A DNA stretch of 64,000 bases from contig NZ_POYJ01000013.1 in assembly GCF_002895435.1 (NCBI RefSeq), forward strand, positions 124,001 to 188,000. Direction: 5' to 3'. The notes below the pieces were generated by a model. It saw only the letters and a list, made by a program, of their open reading frames with translations. It had not been told where the DNA came from and did not search any database. Source of the DNA: Aquimarina sediminis. GTDB lineage: Bacteria; Bacteroidota; Bacteroidia; Flavobacteriales; Flavobacteriaceae. The translations under genes and the position numbers were made by a program. Below are positions 9,501 through 19,861 of this stretch, in pieces. The number at the start of each line of letters is the position of its first letter. The stretch's first letter is position 1.

Positions 9501-9689
9501 AGTCGTTTTTTCATATAAAAAATTTAATAAATCTTACTAAAGGTAATCCTGTATAGGTGTAACATTTTGTTTTGTAGTCGATTATTGTTTTTGATTGTCT
9601 ATAATGGACTCTATTTTGGCAGGATTCTTTCCTTGGTATGAATGTACCTTTAACTATTGAAAAACACAAAAAACTTAAAACCTATTATT

Positions 9690-11201
9690 ATGAAAACTAA
9701 TGATTTTACGCTTTTAAAAGCATTGACTAATAGTACGAGAAAACAAGAAGGGGATTGTATTTCGAAAAGGGACAACGGTACGGCTTTTTTATTAAATTCT
9801 AATCTTTCATTGAAAAAGAAAGGAATTATATGTTTGATACTCGTTATAGGAGTCTTTTTACAATCTACTTTTGGGCAGAGCCCTCTTATTAAAAAGGAAA
9901 AATATACTAATATTTCGAATCCTTTTATTACTGACTATTCAACAAGAGATTATGAGGCAGCTATAATTGGATTTAGAGCTCTTAATGGTGATATTCAAGA
10001 AAAAGGTACAGGTAATATAATACAGGTGTACATGTTCAAAATTGTGGATAAATGGGCAATTAAAGCTGATTTTAGATCACATGGAGATCATGAGATCTGG
10101 GAGGTTGATGTAATGTTTGTATCCAAAGGACTATTTGATGAAACTGGAAATGTAGGGATAGGAACCACAACCCCATCTGAAAAACTAGAGATTAAAGGAA
10201 CTAATGCAGTAGTAAAAATAGACGGACGTGGCGATGCAATAAATTCTAGGGAAGGAAAATTAAAGATATCAGGAGCCAGAGATGCCGATGGTAATAGCTT
10301 TGGTGCGATTCAGTTTTATAATTATGATAACAGAGGAAGTAAAACGGACTTCAATGCTGGAGGAATGAGGGCAATCAAAGATACACCTAATGGCTCTAGA
10401 TTAGCTTTTCTTACAGCTTTTGATGGCATCGCTACCGAACATATGACTATAAATACTTCTGGTAGCATTGGGATAGGAACTTCATCTCCTGGAGCCAAGC
10501 TTGATGTAGTAGGAATTGGGCATTTTAGTGAATCTATAGGTATCGGAACAAAAACTCCAACCGAAAGAATGGAGATTAAAGGAACCAATGCAGCACTAAA
10601 AATTGATGGTCGAAATGATACAAATGTAGATGGGATAGGAACTTTAAAGATAGCGGGAGCCAGAAATATTGATGGAAATAGTTTTGGAGAGATTCAGTTT
10701 TATAATTTTGAAAATCAGGGAAGTGCAACAGAGTTTTATGCAGGAGGGATCCAAGCTATTAAAAATACAGATAGCGGATCCAGGTTGTCCTTTGTAACAG
10801 CCAAAACGGGTATAGCAACCGAGCGTATGACCATTGATGCAATGGGTAATGTAGGTGTAGGAACAGCTAGGCCGAGTGAAAAACTACAGGTGGAAGGAAC
10901 CGTAAAAGCAACTTCATTTATAAGTTCGGCTGCTAGTTTTCCAGATTATGTATTCAAAAAAGGCTATACTATTATGTCACTATCAGAACTTTCTGAATAT
11001 ATCTCTAAAAATCATCACTTGCCCAATATGCCAACCGAAAAAGAAGTGGTGAAAAATGGACTTGAAATCCCTAATGTGGTGATAAAATCGGTAGAGAACA
11101 TCGAAATAATCTATTTACATCTAATTCAACTTAAAAAAGAATTGCAAGAACTGAAAAAAGAAAATTCTGAATTACAACAGCGGTTAAAGGTGAAAAAATA
11201 A
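9690..11201 (+). CDS. exported fibre-like repeat protein with coiled-coil C-terminus
   Basis: 503 residues from ATG 9690 (context CCTATTATT-ATG). An in-frame TTG at 9657 would add 11 residues, and a TTG at 9810 would give a conventional signal peptide. As called, the hydrophobic signal (about 45-62, ending STFGQ) has an unusually long N-region of over 40 residues. Two long internal repeats follow, each starting G[NS][VI]GIGT..P and continuing EIKGTNA..KIDGR, then an I..SGAR or IAGAR segment, GNSFG.IQFYN, AGG and ATE.MTI; a third partial copy begins GNVGVGTARPSEKLQVEG. The C-terminus holds HHLPNMPTEKEV and a heptad-rich helix (LKKELQELKKENSELQQRL). Such GIGT-repeat proteins with this C-terminus are widespread in Bacteroidota and resemble trimeric phage-tail fibres. 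Function is unknown; a surface or matrix role is inferred. Confidence 0.8.
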   Translation: MKTNDFTLLKALTNSTRKQEGDCISKRDNGTAFLLNSNLSLKKKGIICLILVIGVFLQSTFGQSPLIKKEKYTNISNPFITDYSTRDYEAAIIGFRALNGDIQEKGTGNIIQVYMFKIVDKWAIKADFRSHGDHEIWEVDVMFVSKGLFDETGNVGIGTTTPSEKLEIKGTNAVVKIDGRGDAINSREGKLKISGARDADGNSFGAIQFYNYDNRGSKTDFNAGGMRAIKDTPNGSRLAFLTAFDGIATEHMTINTSGSIGIGTSSPGAKLDVVGIGHFSESIGIGTKTPTERMEIKGTNAALKIDGRNDTNVDGIGTLKIAGARNIDGNSFGEIQFYNFENQGSATEFYAGGIQAIKNTDSGSRLSFVTAKTGIATERMTIDAMGNVGVGTARPSEKLQVEGTVKATSFISSAASFPDYVFKKGYTIMSLSELSEYISKNHHLPNMPTEKEVVKNGLEIPNVVIKSVENIEIIYLHLIQLKKELQELKKENSELQQRLKVKK

Positions 11202-11351
11202 AAGTTAAAAGGAGATTAACCCTCTCTTATGCTATGTTTTAGTGTAAACTTCGATTACAGAATAAAGGATAGCTTAAAGTGTAACAGGGCTATGAGAGAT
11301 TTGTACAATGAAAATATCCATAAGCTCATTTTTTAACAAAACTAAAAGATC

Positions 11352-14300
11352 ATGAATATAAATCATACAATAAGGTGGTTATTTACCATCTGCTGGTTAG
11401 GACTTCCTTTACTCATCACAGGACAAACTATTACAGATTTAAAACCTTCTAGTCTTCCTTATGGCTCTTATATCAAGGGGTTATACACTATTGAAATTGA
11501 TGTGGCTACAGGAGAGTATTTAAAAGAATTACCATCAGGGGTATTTACCACAAGCCCTCTTGATACAGAAAATGAAGATTTTTATTTTTGGATAGTAGAG
11601 AATGATTTGACAAAAACATTTCAAATTTATAGTGGATCCCAAAGGAATAAACTTATATCTATTACCCAAAGTGGAGAATTAGTATCTATCAGTAATAATC
11701 AAGCAAATACAACAAAACTGTTATTTCGGTTATACCCAGAAGGACCAAAACGAACGGATAAGGAAAAGGATAGTGGGGTTGTTGCAATGGGGTACATTAC
11801 TACGGTAGCACTATCCTCGGGTTATGGAAATATTGATTGTAAGTGTAACATTGCAACAGTTAATACTGACATCCGTTTTAAGGTGCATAACCTTGGGATT
11901 AGGGCAACAGATTATAGTCCTATTGTATTTCAAAAGACCGACAATAATAATACATCTGGAACCGTGGTAATAGATAATAATACCAATGTAACCAGAATCC
12001 ACCAACCTGATACAAATCTCTTACAGAACTATGTGTCATCTAACTTCTTTGTCAAAGGTTTTGGGGCAGATGATTTTAAGGTAACTATTGCACCAGGTAC
12101 AGAGGGAACTATTGGTTTTGTGAATTATACACGTCATCATTTCACAAGAAATGTGTATGCCAAAGCAAAACCAGAAATAGGAATCAAAATAAAAAATAAT
12201 CAAATCATATTGTTTTATTTGTCTGGTAAACAGGATCTTCCTTTAAGTCAAACACCATTGGGTAGAGAGACCAGTACCAATTTTGTAGTAGGAGTGCCTA
12301 TCGTTTTTGGATTTGATGGTCAAGATAAGTTTACAGCTACTCAAAATGGAAAAACATTTGTGTTAAAAGATGCTACTTTGACAGAATTATTCTTTAATCA
12401 ATCAATTACTCAGAGTGCAAAGATGTTAGTACAACTTAAAAAAGGTTTTATAGAGTTAGGATACACGTCAAAAAATTATCTGATTAATTCAGAAGATAAT
12501 TTTGGATCAGATAGTGGAGACGAATTAGCATCGACGTTTTCGTTTTTTCCCTACAATAAAGGAAACTCTCTGATTAATACTTTCGACTGGCAACAAACTA
12601 AATGGGCGGTAAGGTATCATGGAAATAATAGATCAGTTGAGACGAGCGTTTTTAGTCCTTTTTACAAAAATCATAGAGCATTTTCGGGTATCAGTGCACA
12701 GTTTGATGCTACAGGAATTTATCAGGGAGGCGAAGATTTTGTTTCTTCTGAAGGATGGGAATTGATAAAAGCTAACCTTGGATATAATGCAGATGGGAGC
12801 ATACGTAATCAAGCTCCGCCCCATCCTTATCTTATTTTTTATGATCGAGTGGCTAGCAGATTAAGAGTGTTTGTATATACTAATAATCAGGGAGAAGCCA
12901 ATCAGTTAACGATGAGCCTGGAAGCTAGAGGAGGAACACCAAACACACCTCAGCAATATATACCTAGACTTTGGGGCAGTTTACAGCAATTCTCATCTTT
13001 GGATAAAGTACAACCATCTAGATATAGTAAGGCTAACCCATTTATGAGTGCAGCAGGGCGTGAGTGGTATTTTTCTGATTTTGTTATGGAATATGACCCT
13101 TGTATTAATTTTTTTGAATCCTACATCGAATTAAAAGTTCATAAAACGACGCAAGGAAACCTTACGATGGTAGGACGCCTTGAAGGTGGGAGTATACCCG
13201 CAGGTACACCAGAATATGGAAACTGGCAAAATCAAGGAGATAATTTCCTTATGGGAGTTATGGATAATAGCTTTGGGAGTCTTCAGAATACATTAGGGGA
13301 TGTAACGTTTAATCAACAAGAGCAATTTGATTTGATTAATTTTGGAAACGAAATATCTGGTGTCCTCGAGGGAGCTGCAATCCCTGATTGGGAAAAAGAA
13401 GCGGCAAGATTACAATGGGAAGGAAATGATCTTATCGGAAATGGACTTATTAGTGCAGGTGCTATTAAGATGGTTGAAGGAACTGCAAAGTTTTTTGATT
13501 TTGGAGTACCAGGACTGGACTGGTTTAGTAATGCTGCTCAGGGAGCAGCTAATATAGCAGAAGGAGCCTCTGTAATTGTACAAGGTGATGGATATAAAAA
13601 AGTAGGGTCGGCTTATAAATTAGAATATAACTATCTGAATGACAGGGTAAAGCATGATGATCAAAACATTAATCTCACTATGCCTCCTCCACGACCACAG
13701 GTAGTTTTTGGAGAACTAGCGTTAAAAGGAACATTGTCCATAGAAACTGATCTGATAAATAACGAAGAATTCATCGCTACACCTGGTGGGTTGAACTCAG
13801 AAAATGCTCCAGAATGGTACAGTAATGGCTCCCGTGCATCAGCTCCTTTGTATAATCAACCTATGGGAAAATTTGCCGTACTTCATCAACCAGAATTTGG
13901 TATAGGTATCGTAAAAGGTCAAAATGCGACTTTTGGTGCCTACCTTAAGATCAACGAAAAACCTTATATCGCTCGTAATAATATGGTGTTAGGAAAAATT
14001 GAAGATGTATTGAGTATAAGTATACAATGCCAAACTTTAAATACATCTGGTCAGGTAGTAAGTAATAGTACTAGTGAAGCTTATTCTATATTGTTTGGGA
14101 TTGAAGATAGTAACTCTTTGCCAGGAGAAATGGATATTACTAATTTAATTGACTGGGGTCAAATCTATTCGAATATAGAAGGGTTAAACAATCAGAATGA
14201 AAATATAGTGAGAGACAATTTGGCAAATTGGATAAAAATTTCATATCAAGTCTGGTCCTTATCACTTACCAATCTAAAGTCTCGAGATCTTAATCGTGTG

Positions 14301-14852
14301 TTTGCAAATGCAAATCAATATTATAACGGAAATAGTATGTTTGCCTATACCAATAAGGATAATTTGAACATTTATCAACTTAAGGATGAGGCACAGGTAC
14401 TAACCGAAAATGAATTTTCTTCTTACATTTTTTCGGATGATTCACTTTTTGGAAAAGAATATCACCTATATCATTCTGATTATAATGATATAGGTGACAA
14501 GTTTTTTGACGTAATGAATACTTACTGTAATACTCAAACCGGCAGTCAAAGTATTAGAATAAAAATAGAAGAAGAAATTATACCTGAAGTATCAAAAGCT
14601 GGATTAACTGTATTTCCAAATCCCACACATGATTATCTTAGTTATAGTCTGTTATCTAAAAAATCAGGAAGAATTAAGTTGATCCTGTCTGATCTAAATG
14701 GAAGAGTGTTACTCTCTATTACAGATTCATTAGATAAATCAAGGACGTCTAACGGTAGAATCAATATACAATCACTAAGGACAGGTCTATATATCTTAAA
14801 AGTAGAACTTCCTGATGGTGAGGTTGTAACTAAGAAGATAGTGAAGAAGTAG
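11352..14852 (+). CDS. large secreted protein with T9SS C-terminal sorting domain
   Basis: 1166-residue exported protein. A signal peptide (1-25, LLITGQ) is followed by a long region with no motif I recognise: beta-rich, few cysteines (CKCN near residue 163), and one alanine/glycine-rich helical stretch around 700-750. The C-terminal 85 residues are a type A T9SS sorting domain: LTVFPNPTHDYLSYSL, a middle block ILSDLNGRVLLS, and GLYILKVELPDGEVVTKKIV. Such domains direct cargo across the outer membrane through the type IX secretion system, after which they are removed and the cargo is released or anchored. It lies 150 bp after the fibre-like gene on the same strand. No enzymatic signature was found; adhesin, toxin-like or structural roles all remain open. 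Confidence 0.85.
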   Translation: MNINHTIRWLFTICWLGLPLLITGQTITDLKPSSLPYGSYIKGLYTIEIDVATGEYLKELPSGVFTTSPLDTENEDFYFWIVENDLTKTFQIYSGSQRNKLISITQSGELVSISNNQANTTKLLFRLYPEGPKRTDKEKDSGVVAMGYITTVALSSGYGNIDCKCNIATVNTDIRFKVHNLGIRATDYSPIVFQKTDNNNTSGTVVIDNNTNVTRIHQPDTNLLQNYVSSNFFVKGFGADDFKVTIAPGTEGTIGFVNYTRHHFTRNVYAKAKPEIGIKIKNNQIILFYLSGKQDLPLSQTPLGRETSTNFVVGVPIVFGFDGQDKFTATQNGKTFVLKDATLTELFFNQSITQSAKMLVQLKKGFIELGYTSKNYLINSEDNFGSDSGDELASTFSFFPYNKGNSLINTFDWQQTKWAVRYHGNNRSVETSVFSPFYKNHRAFSGISAQFDATGIYQGGEDFVSSEGWELIKANLGYNADGSIRNQAPPHPYLIFYDRVASRLRVFVYTNNQGEANQLTMSLEARGGTPNTPQQYIPRLWGSLQQFSSLDKVQPSRYSKANPFMSAAGREWYFSDFVMEYDPCINFFESYIELKVHKTTQGNLTMVGRLEGGSIPAGTPEYGNWQNQGDNFLMGVMDNSFGSLQNTLGDVTFNQQEQFDLINFGNEISGVLEGAAIPDWEKEAARLQWEGNDLIGNGLISAGAIKMVEGTAKFFDFGVPGLDWFSNAAQGAANIAEGASVIVQGDGYKKVGSAYKLEYNYLNDRVKHDDQNINLTMPPPRPQVVFGELALKGTLSIETDLINNEEFIATPGGLNSENAPEWYSNGSRASAPLYNQPMGKFAVLHQPEFGIGIVKGQNATFGAYLKINEKPYIARNNMVLGKIEDVLSISIQCQTLNTSGQVVSNSTSEAYSILFGIEDSNSLPGEMDITNLIDWGQIYSNIEGLNNQNENIVRDNLANWIKISYQVWSLSLTNLKSRDLNRVFANANQYYNGNSMFAYTNKDNLNIYQLKDEAQVLTENEFSSYIFSDDSLFGKEYHLYHSDYNDIGDKFFDVMNTYCNTQTGSQSIRIKIEEEIIPEVSKAGLTVFPNPTHDYLSYSLLSKKSGRIKLILSDLNGRVLLSITDSLDKSRTSNGRINIQSLRTGLYILKVELPDGEVVTKKIVKK

Positions 14853-14947
14853 CCTAAGAGATCTTAAATTATAAATTATAAATCATAGTCATTAGATACT
14901 AGGTTTTTTAATTGTTAAATAGATCCGTTTAGTAAGAATTTTGGATG

Positions 14948-14984
14948 CATAGAATCATACTCTTTTTTAGAGTATGATTCTATG
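14948..14984. terminator. perfect 15-bp hairpin, probable terminator
   Basis: CATAGAATCATACTC (14948-14962) and its exact complement at 14970-14984 enclose a 7-nt loop TTTTTTA. It lies 95 bp after the stop of the T9SS protein gene. The downstream tail is only TTT, so termination may be weak or act mainly as mRNA 3' protection. The rest of 14853-15189 has no ORF. Confidence 0.6.
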
Positions 14985-15189
14985 TTTATGCAGTAGTGTA
15001 ATATAATTTGCATATTTAAAAATTTAGAGATCATATTTTTTAAAAAAAGAGAATAATGATATTAATTAGCATTATTTTATTTAAAAGATAGAGTAGCATA
15101 ATCAAAAAAACATTAGCATAAATTTTACAACCAATTCTATATGTGAATATTAAATTATTGCGATATTGTGCTCTTATCATAGACAAGAA

Positions 15190-16278
15190 ATGTTGGAGAT
15201 TTTAAAACTTATCGCTGTTTTTAATTTTTTGCTTACTACAGGATTTATCTGGTACAATAGAAAAAAATTGGATACAACCATTTATTTATTCTCATTCTTT
15301 TTGTTTGGAAAAGGCATGACCTTACTCAGTAATAATTTGATTGTAGGGGATACTTTTGCTGATTACCCTAATGTTTTTGAGTTAGGAGTGATTCTCAATT
15401 CATTTTTGTTTTTTTATGCACCCTTTTTATATCTTTTTGCTTTAAGTATTATTAAAGGACGCCTTTCTTTAAAAGACTATAAAATACATCTTGTTCCATT
15501 TTTTATATTCGTTGTATTGAATATACTTACGGTTTTCTTTTTACAATATAGAGAAGAGAATGATATATTTCAAAAAGTTGTACAGGTAAGAAATATATTC
15601 GAGAGTTTATATTTTGTACAAATAATAGGATATACAATAGCTTCGCTTTGGGTTTTAAACAGAAGTAAATTATCCTCAAAAAAGTTCACCAAGATATCAA
15701 AATGGTCTAAGGTAATAGTAACTACGTTTTTACTTATTTGGCTGGTTTTTTTAAGTAGTTCATTAACCAGTCAGTACCCAGATATATCTCACTTTTTTTT
15801 ACTTATAGGAGTTTTATTACTGATCTTATTGTCCAACATTACTTTGTTTATGTTGTTTAGTAATCCAGAATATTTTTACAATTCTGTAGTACCTAAGCTT
15901 GCCAAATCTGTTGTAAATTGTGTAATTACAAAAACGAATTATGATAAACTTTGTGATCTTGTCTATGAAAAGAAACTTTTTAAAAATGCCGATCTCAAGA
16001 TTGTAGACCTTTCTAATACTTTAGAGATATCTGCACGAAACACATCAACTTTGATACATACGTTTTATGGAGGCAATTTCTATGATTACATTAACTCGTA
16101 CCGTATAGAAGAAGCCAAAAAATTGTTAGAAAACACTGATCAGGATGTTACTATATTATCAATATTGTATGAAGCAGGATTTAATAGTAAATCCGTCTTT
16201 AATACCGTCTTTAAAAATATGGTAGGAGAGACACCTTCATCCTACAGAAAAACACATATTACCTCCAAATACGGATAA
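15190..16278 (+). CDS. membrane-embedded AraC-family transcriptional regulator
   Basis: 362 residues from ATG 15190; an in-frame TTG at 15166 is less likely. The N-terminal 225 residues contain about six or seven hydrophobic helices (LIAVFNFLLTTGFIWY, FFLFGKGMTLL, VVLNILTVFFL, VIVTTFLLIWLVFL, LLLILLSNITLFMLF). A C-terminal AraC domain (about 255-355) follows, with two helix-turn-helices: LKIVDLSNTLEISARNTSTL and ILSILYEAGFNSKSVFNTVF, ending VGETPSSYRK. This layout, a multi-helix membrane sensor fused to AraC, is common in Bacteroidota and implies direct signal sensing in the membrane without phosphotransfer. The four exported-protein genes starting 166 bp downstream on the same strand are plausible targets, inferred from position only. 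Confidence 0.85.
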   Translation: MLEILKLIAVFNFLLTTGFIWYNRKKLDTTIYLFSFFLFGKGMTLLSNNLIVGDTFADYPNVFELGVILNSFLFFYAPFLYLFALSIIKGRLSLKDYKIHLVPFFIFVVLNILTVFFLQYREENDIFQKVVQVRNIFESLYFVQIIGYTIASLWVLNRSKLSSKKFTKISKWSKVIVTTFLLIWLVFLSSSLTSQYPDISHFFLLIGVLLLILLSNITLFMLFSNPEYFYNSVVPKLAKSVVNCVITKTNYDKLCDLVYEKKLFKNADLKIVDLSNTLEISARNTSTLIHTFYGGNFYDYINSYRIEEAKKLLENTDQDVTILSILYEAGFNSKSVFNTVFKNMVGETPSSYRKTHITSKYG

Positions 16279-16443
16279 ATAATTAAATCTTCTTTTTTGT
16301 TTTTTAGATATTTATTTTCCCTCTAAACCTTGTTAAATAACGTTAAAAACAAGTTCTGATTTCTGTTATTACAGGTATTCGGACGACAGGAACCTGCTAT
16401 AAAGCTAGGTTTGCTTCATATTTATTAATTGATTTTTTTTAGT

Positions 16444-17835
16444 ATGATTAGAAGATGTTTATCAGCAATACAATTATTTCTGTTTATAGTTTTAGTTACG
16501 TTTTCAAGTAATCTAAATGGGCAAGAGTTAAAGAGAAAATCATCATTAGGAATAATGATGCAACCTTTAAATGATAGTTTAATAACAACACTCAAGTTGA
16601 AGAGTAATACAGGATTATATATAAGTGATGTCCTAGCTGGGAGTACTGTAGAAAATTTAGGAATGAAAAGAGGAGCAGTATTAAAAAAGCTAAACGGAGT
16701 GCAAATAAAGACCATTCCGGATGTATTTAATGCACTTGAGGATTTTAGAGCCGATGATTCTATAACAATTGAATATGTTTTTAATGGAAAAACTATTATT
16801 AGAACAGGCAAAGGCATTGCCAGACCAAAAGAAAAATATGAAAAAGCAAATATTACATACGGGCAGGTAAAGTATAGGGATAATATTCTTCGCTCTATTT
16901 TATATACACCAAAAGGTAAGAAGAATACACCAGTGGTTTTTTATCTGCAAGGGTATACTTGTGGTTCCTTCGAGTTTCCATTTTCTTCGCAACATGCATC
17001 CTTAAAACTAATTCGTGATTGGGTTGATGCTGGTTTTTCGGTATATCGAATAGAAAAACCAGGCGTTGGTGATAGTCAGAGTAAAATTAATTGTAATGAT
17101 GGAAATTTTACACAAGAAGTCATTGCTTTTAAAGAAGGATATAAAGCACTGTTAAATTCGCAAGCAGTGGATACAGATAATATATTTTTATTTGGTCATT
17201 CTATGGGTGGAATCATAGCTCCATTACTCAATGAAGTCAAGAGTCCTAAAGGAATTATAACCTACGGTACGATTTCAAAACCGTGGTATGATTATATGAA
17301 AGACCTATACACCCTTCAACCAAAAATATTTAACACCCCTCAGTCTCAAATAAGTGAAAATAATAAAATAGGACTGCCATTTTTAGAAGATATGATTGTC
17401 AATAAAATGCCTGCAAAGGATTTAGCCGCTAATAACGATTATAAAAACTACTTGGGATCTCAATTTGCCGAATTAGAAAGAGGAAGTTATATCGGTAGAA
17501 GTATTGCATATTGGCAGACTTTATGTGAGGTAGATATACCAGAAGCATGGCGAAATATAAACACTAACGTATTAGCAATGCATGGCGAGTTTGATATTCA
17601 GGCAATAGATGATACCGGAGCAAAGGGTATTGTAGCACTTGTAAAAGATAAAACTAAGGCGACCTATAAGCTTGTCAACAAAACCGAACATGGTTTTGTA
17701 AGGTTTAATTCGATGCAAGAAAATGTAAATGCTCTACAAAATGGAACCTACAGACAGCATGCTGCAAAGAATTATAACCAGGAAGTAGCTCAGATTACTA
17801 TCGATTGGATAAAAGCTAAGGCAAAAGCAGAGTAA
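16444..17835 (+). CDS. exported PDZ-containing alpha/beta hydrolase
   Basis: 463 residues from ATG 16444 (a TTG five codons upstream is unlikely). A signal peptide (1-27) ends at NLNGQ. Residues about 35-115 look like a PDZ-type domain (SLGIMM, GLYISDVLAGSTVENLGM, GAVLKKLNGVQI), followed by an alpha/beta-hydrolase of the S9-peptidase/esterase superfamily. The nucleophile elbow GHSMGG holds Ser253; the likely acid is Asp384 in GEFDIQ and the histidine is His416 in TEHGFV. The YLQGYTCGS segment probably forms the oxyanion region. PDZ fused upstream of a hydrolase is known in this phylum, but the substrate is unclear: peptide or ester hydrolysis in the periplasm or outside. First gene of a same-strand run of four exported proteins. 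Confidence 0.8.
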   Translation: MIRRCLSAIQLFLFIVLVTFSSNLNGQELKRKSSLGIMMQPLNDSLITTLKLKSNTGLYISDVLAGSTVENLGMKRGAVLKKLNGVQIKTIPDVFNALEDFRADDSITIEYVFNGKTIIRTGKGIARPKEKYEKANITYGQVKYRDNILRSILYTPKGKKNTPVVFYLQGYTCGSFEFPFSSQHASLKLIRDWVDAGFSVYRIEKPGVGDSQSKINCNDGNFTQEVIAFKEGYKALLNSQAVDTDNIFLFGHSMGGIIAPLLNEVKSPKGIITYGTISKPWYDYMKDLYTLQPKIFNTPQSQISENNKIGLPFLEDMIVNKMPAKDLAANNDYKNYLGSQFAELERGSYIGRSIAYWQTLCEVDIPEAWRNINTNVLAMHGEFDIQAIDDTGAKGIVALVKDKTKATYKLVNKTEHGFVRFNSMQENVNALQNGTYRQHAAKNYNQEVAQITIDWIKAKAKAE

Positions 17836-17914
17836 ACTAAGCTAAACGTATTATACACTAATGAATTTGCGATATGAAAATTTACCACTTATGATATTCA
17901 CATACCTTTTAAAA

Positions 17915-18613
17915 ATGACAAAACACAGTTTACAACTATTATCATTGATCTCATTTTTTACATTTTCTATGACCTTTGCCCAAATTGATTCGGTACTGGT
18001 CAGCAATGTTAAATTCAAGAATTCAAAATTTGATAATGCGCATGCAGGAAGCGGGTTTTTATTGAGATATGATAACAAAGTGTACGCTTGCACGGCTAAG
18101 CATGTTCTGTTTTTTGCTAAAACAGATAGTATGAAAACGATAAGTTTTGGAAATGATTTGAAATCATGGTCATTTACTTCTAAAAAGAATAAAGCAAATA
18201 GTATATCTACAGGTACATTAATTAATGAAAATCCAAAAGAGTTATTAGCAATGCCGCCAAAAGGAGATTGGTTGATTTTTGAAGTGGTTGGTGCAATCCC
18301 CAAAGGCATTGCTATATATAATCTAAGAAAAAAAGCTCTAAAAATAGGAGAAAAAGTTTCCTTTTTTGGGTATCCGTACAAAAGTGAAGTTCCAGTCAGA
18401 ATAGAAGGCAAATTTATAGGTCTAACTAAAGATAAAAACCTCAGGCTAGATGTCCCAAAAGGAACGTATAATGGATGTAGTGGAGGTCCGGTAACAGACA
18501 ATCAAGGAAATCTGGTTGGCTTGGTGTCTATGGGATACTTTAACAAAAAGGAAAATAAAATGATTTTTGAGCCAGCCTCTCTTGATTATTTTAAAGCAGT
18601 GATGAATCAATAA
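17915..18613 (+). CDS. exported trypsin-like serine protease
   Basis: 232 residues from ATG 17915, chosen because it places a standard signal peptide (HSLQLLSLISFFTFSMTFAQ) at the N-terminus; in-frame ATGs at 17861 and 17891 would add 18 or 8 residues. The chymotrypsin-fold triad is readable: His63 in CTAKHV, Asp118 in GDWLIFEV and Ser189 in GCSGGPV, with GNLVGLVSMGYF after it as the usual last strand. The protein is short, with no PDZ domain of its own, although the preceding gene encodes one. Likely a periplasmic or secreted endopeptidase. It starts 79 bp after the hydrolase stop and 15 bp separate its stop from the next gene, supporting one operon. Confidence 0.8.
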   Translation: MTKHSLQLLSLISFFTFSMTFAQIDSVLVSNVKFKNSKFDNAHAGSGFLLRYDNKVYACTAKHVLFFAKTDSMKTISFGNDLKSWSFTSKKNKANSISTGTLINENPKELLAMPPKGDWLIFEVVGAIPKGIAIYNLRKKALKIGEKVSFFGYPYKSEVPVRIEGKFIGLTKDKNLRLDVPKGTYNGCSGGPVTDNQGNLVGLVSMGYFNKKENKMIFEPASLDYFKAVMNQ

Positions 18614-18628
18614 AAACAAAGTTGAATT

Positions 18629-19759
18629 ATGAAAGCTAAAACACATAAAAACAATGTAAGATATACAGTACTTTTTTTATGTGCAATAACAAGTTTACTT
18701 GCGCAAAAAAAAGAATATTATCGTCATCTGGTATTTAGAGAAACTCCATATTCTGATGTTAGAGGGATACACCCAATAGATAAAGCCACATCAGATAAAG
18801 AAACACATTATAGGTTTGTTTATGATGATAAAGATAGATTGGTAGAAGTATCTCACCGTCTCGGGGATTATATCATAAATCAAAATGATAACTGGGATAG
18901 TTTTATTTGGTTCTCATCAAAAATGACCATTGAGTATACCAAAAATCAAGAAATAAGATACTATTACAATCGCTTAGATGAGAGAACAGAAGTTCATGGA
19001 AAAATGTATAAAGCAGTTTTTGATTTAGATACAAAAGGTAACCGCATTTCTGTCAAATTTTATGATAAGAATAATAAACCTTCTGAAAATGCCTGGAATA
19101 TCCATAGCTATCAGTGGACAGATATGGGAGAAGGCAATGTTATTGAAAAACGTTTTAATCTAAAAAATGAACCTCAACCCATTCGCCCTAATTTTACTTT
19201 CTACAAAGTAAGATTGGAGTATGGAAATGATGATTTATTAGATTTTGTTCACCATCTGGATGAGAATGGAAATAGGATAAACAATTCTATGAAAGCAGGT
19301 ATGGATCGTATTGTATATGATCAAGAAGGGAATTTTTCGCGCTGGATGGTATTCGACAAAGATTTAAAGCCCGTAGAAGGTAACGCACCCGAGTTTGCTA
19401 TAGGAGAACACTTATATGATACACGCGGAAACAAAGTAGAATTAAGAGGGTTTGGTGTTGCAGGAAGGAGCAAAGCAATGCCAACAGGAGTGGCGAGAGT
19501 TTTAAACACCTATGATCAATATGGAAACCAGATAGAAGTTAAAATTCTTGATATTGAAGGAAAAACAATACAGCATGTTAAACGAGAGTATAGCAAAGAT
19601 GGAAGACGAATTGAGAGTATGCAATTTTTAGATTCAGAAGGAAATCTGGTATTACACCCTAGAGCAAAATTTGCAGTTATGAAGTTTCTGTATGATATTG
19701 AAGGAAAAATGGTCGAAAGAAAAAAGTTTGATGATAATTTGCAAGAAATTAAGGGATAA
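18629..19759 (+). CDS. exported YD/RHS-like repeat protein, function unknown
   Basis: 376 residues with a signal peptide ending near residue 26 (SLLAQ). The mature part is a run of short degenerate beta-hairpin repeats, each holding a core like Y.YD..G...E......G (VYDDKDRLVEVSH, FDLDTKGNRISVKFYD, VYDQEGNFSRWMVFD, LYDTRGNKVELRGF, TYDQYGNQIEVKIL, LYDIEGKMVERKKF). These resemble YD/RHS repeats but without a toxin tip or shell-length array, so it is not a polymorphic toxin as far as can be seen. It is the third gene of the exported-protein run, 15 bp after the protease gene. Carbohydrate or protein binding would be consistent with the repeats, but no function is assigned. Confidence 0.7.
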   Translation: MKAKTHKNNVRYTVLFLCAITSLLAQKKEYYRHLVFRETPYSDVRGIHPIDKATSDKETHYRFVYDDKDRLVEVSHRLGDYIINQNDNWDSFIWFSSKMTIEYTKNQEIRYYYNRLDERTEVHGKMYKAVFDLDTKGNRISVKFYDKNNKPSENAWNIHSYQWTDMGEGNVIEKRFNLKNEPQPIRPNFTFYKVRLEYGNDDLLDFVHHLDENGNRINNSMKAGMDRIVYDQEGNFSRWMVFDKDLKPVEGNAPEFAIGEHLYDTRGNKVELRGFGVAGRSKAMPTGVARVLNTYDQYGNQIEVKILDIEGKTIQHVKREYSKDGRRIESMQFLDSEGNLVLHPRAKFAVMKFLYDIEGKMVERKKFDDNLQEIKG

Positions 19760-19861
19760 TAAATTGAACAGAGTATAACCGTAAAAGCAGAAAAGTTAAC
19801 TTGTTTTGAAAACAAACTAGTATCAAATAAAACCAAAACTCAGCTCAAAAGAATCAACATT

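Noticed and set aside
18629..19759. RHS/polymorphic toxin
   Set aside because: YD-like hairpins are present but the protein is only 376 residues, with no RHS core motif, no toxin tip and no immunity gene.
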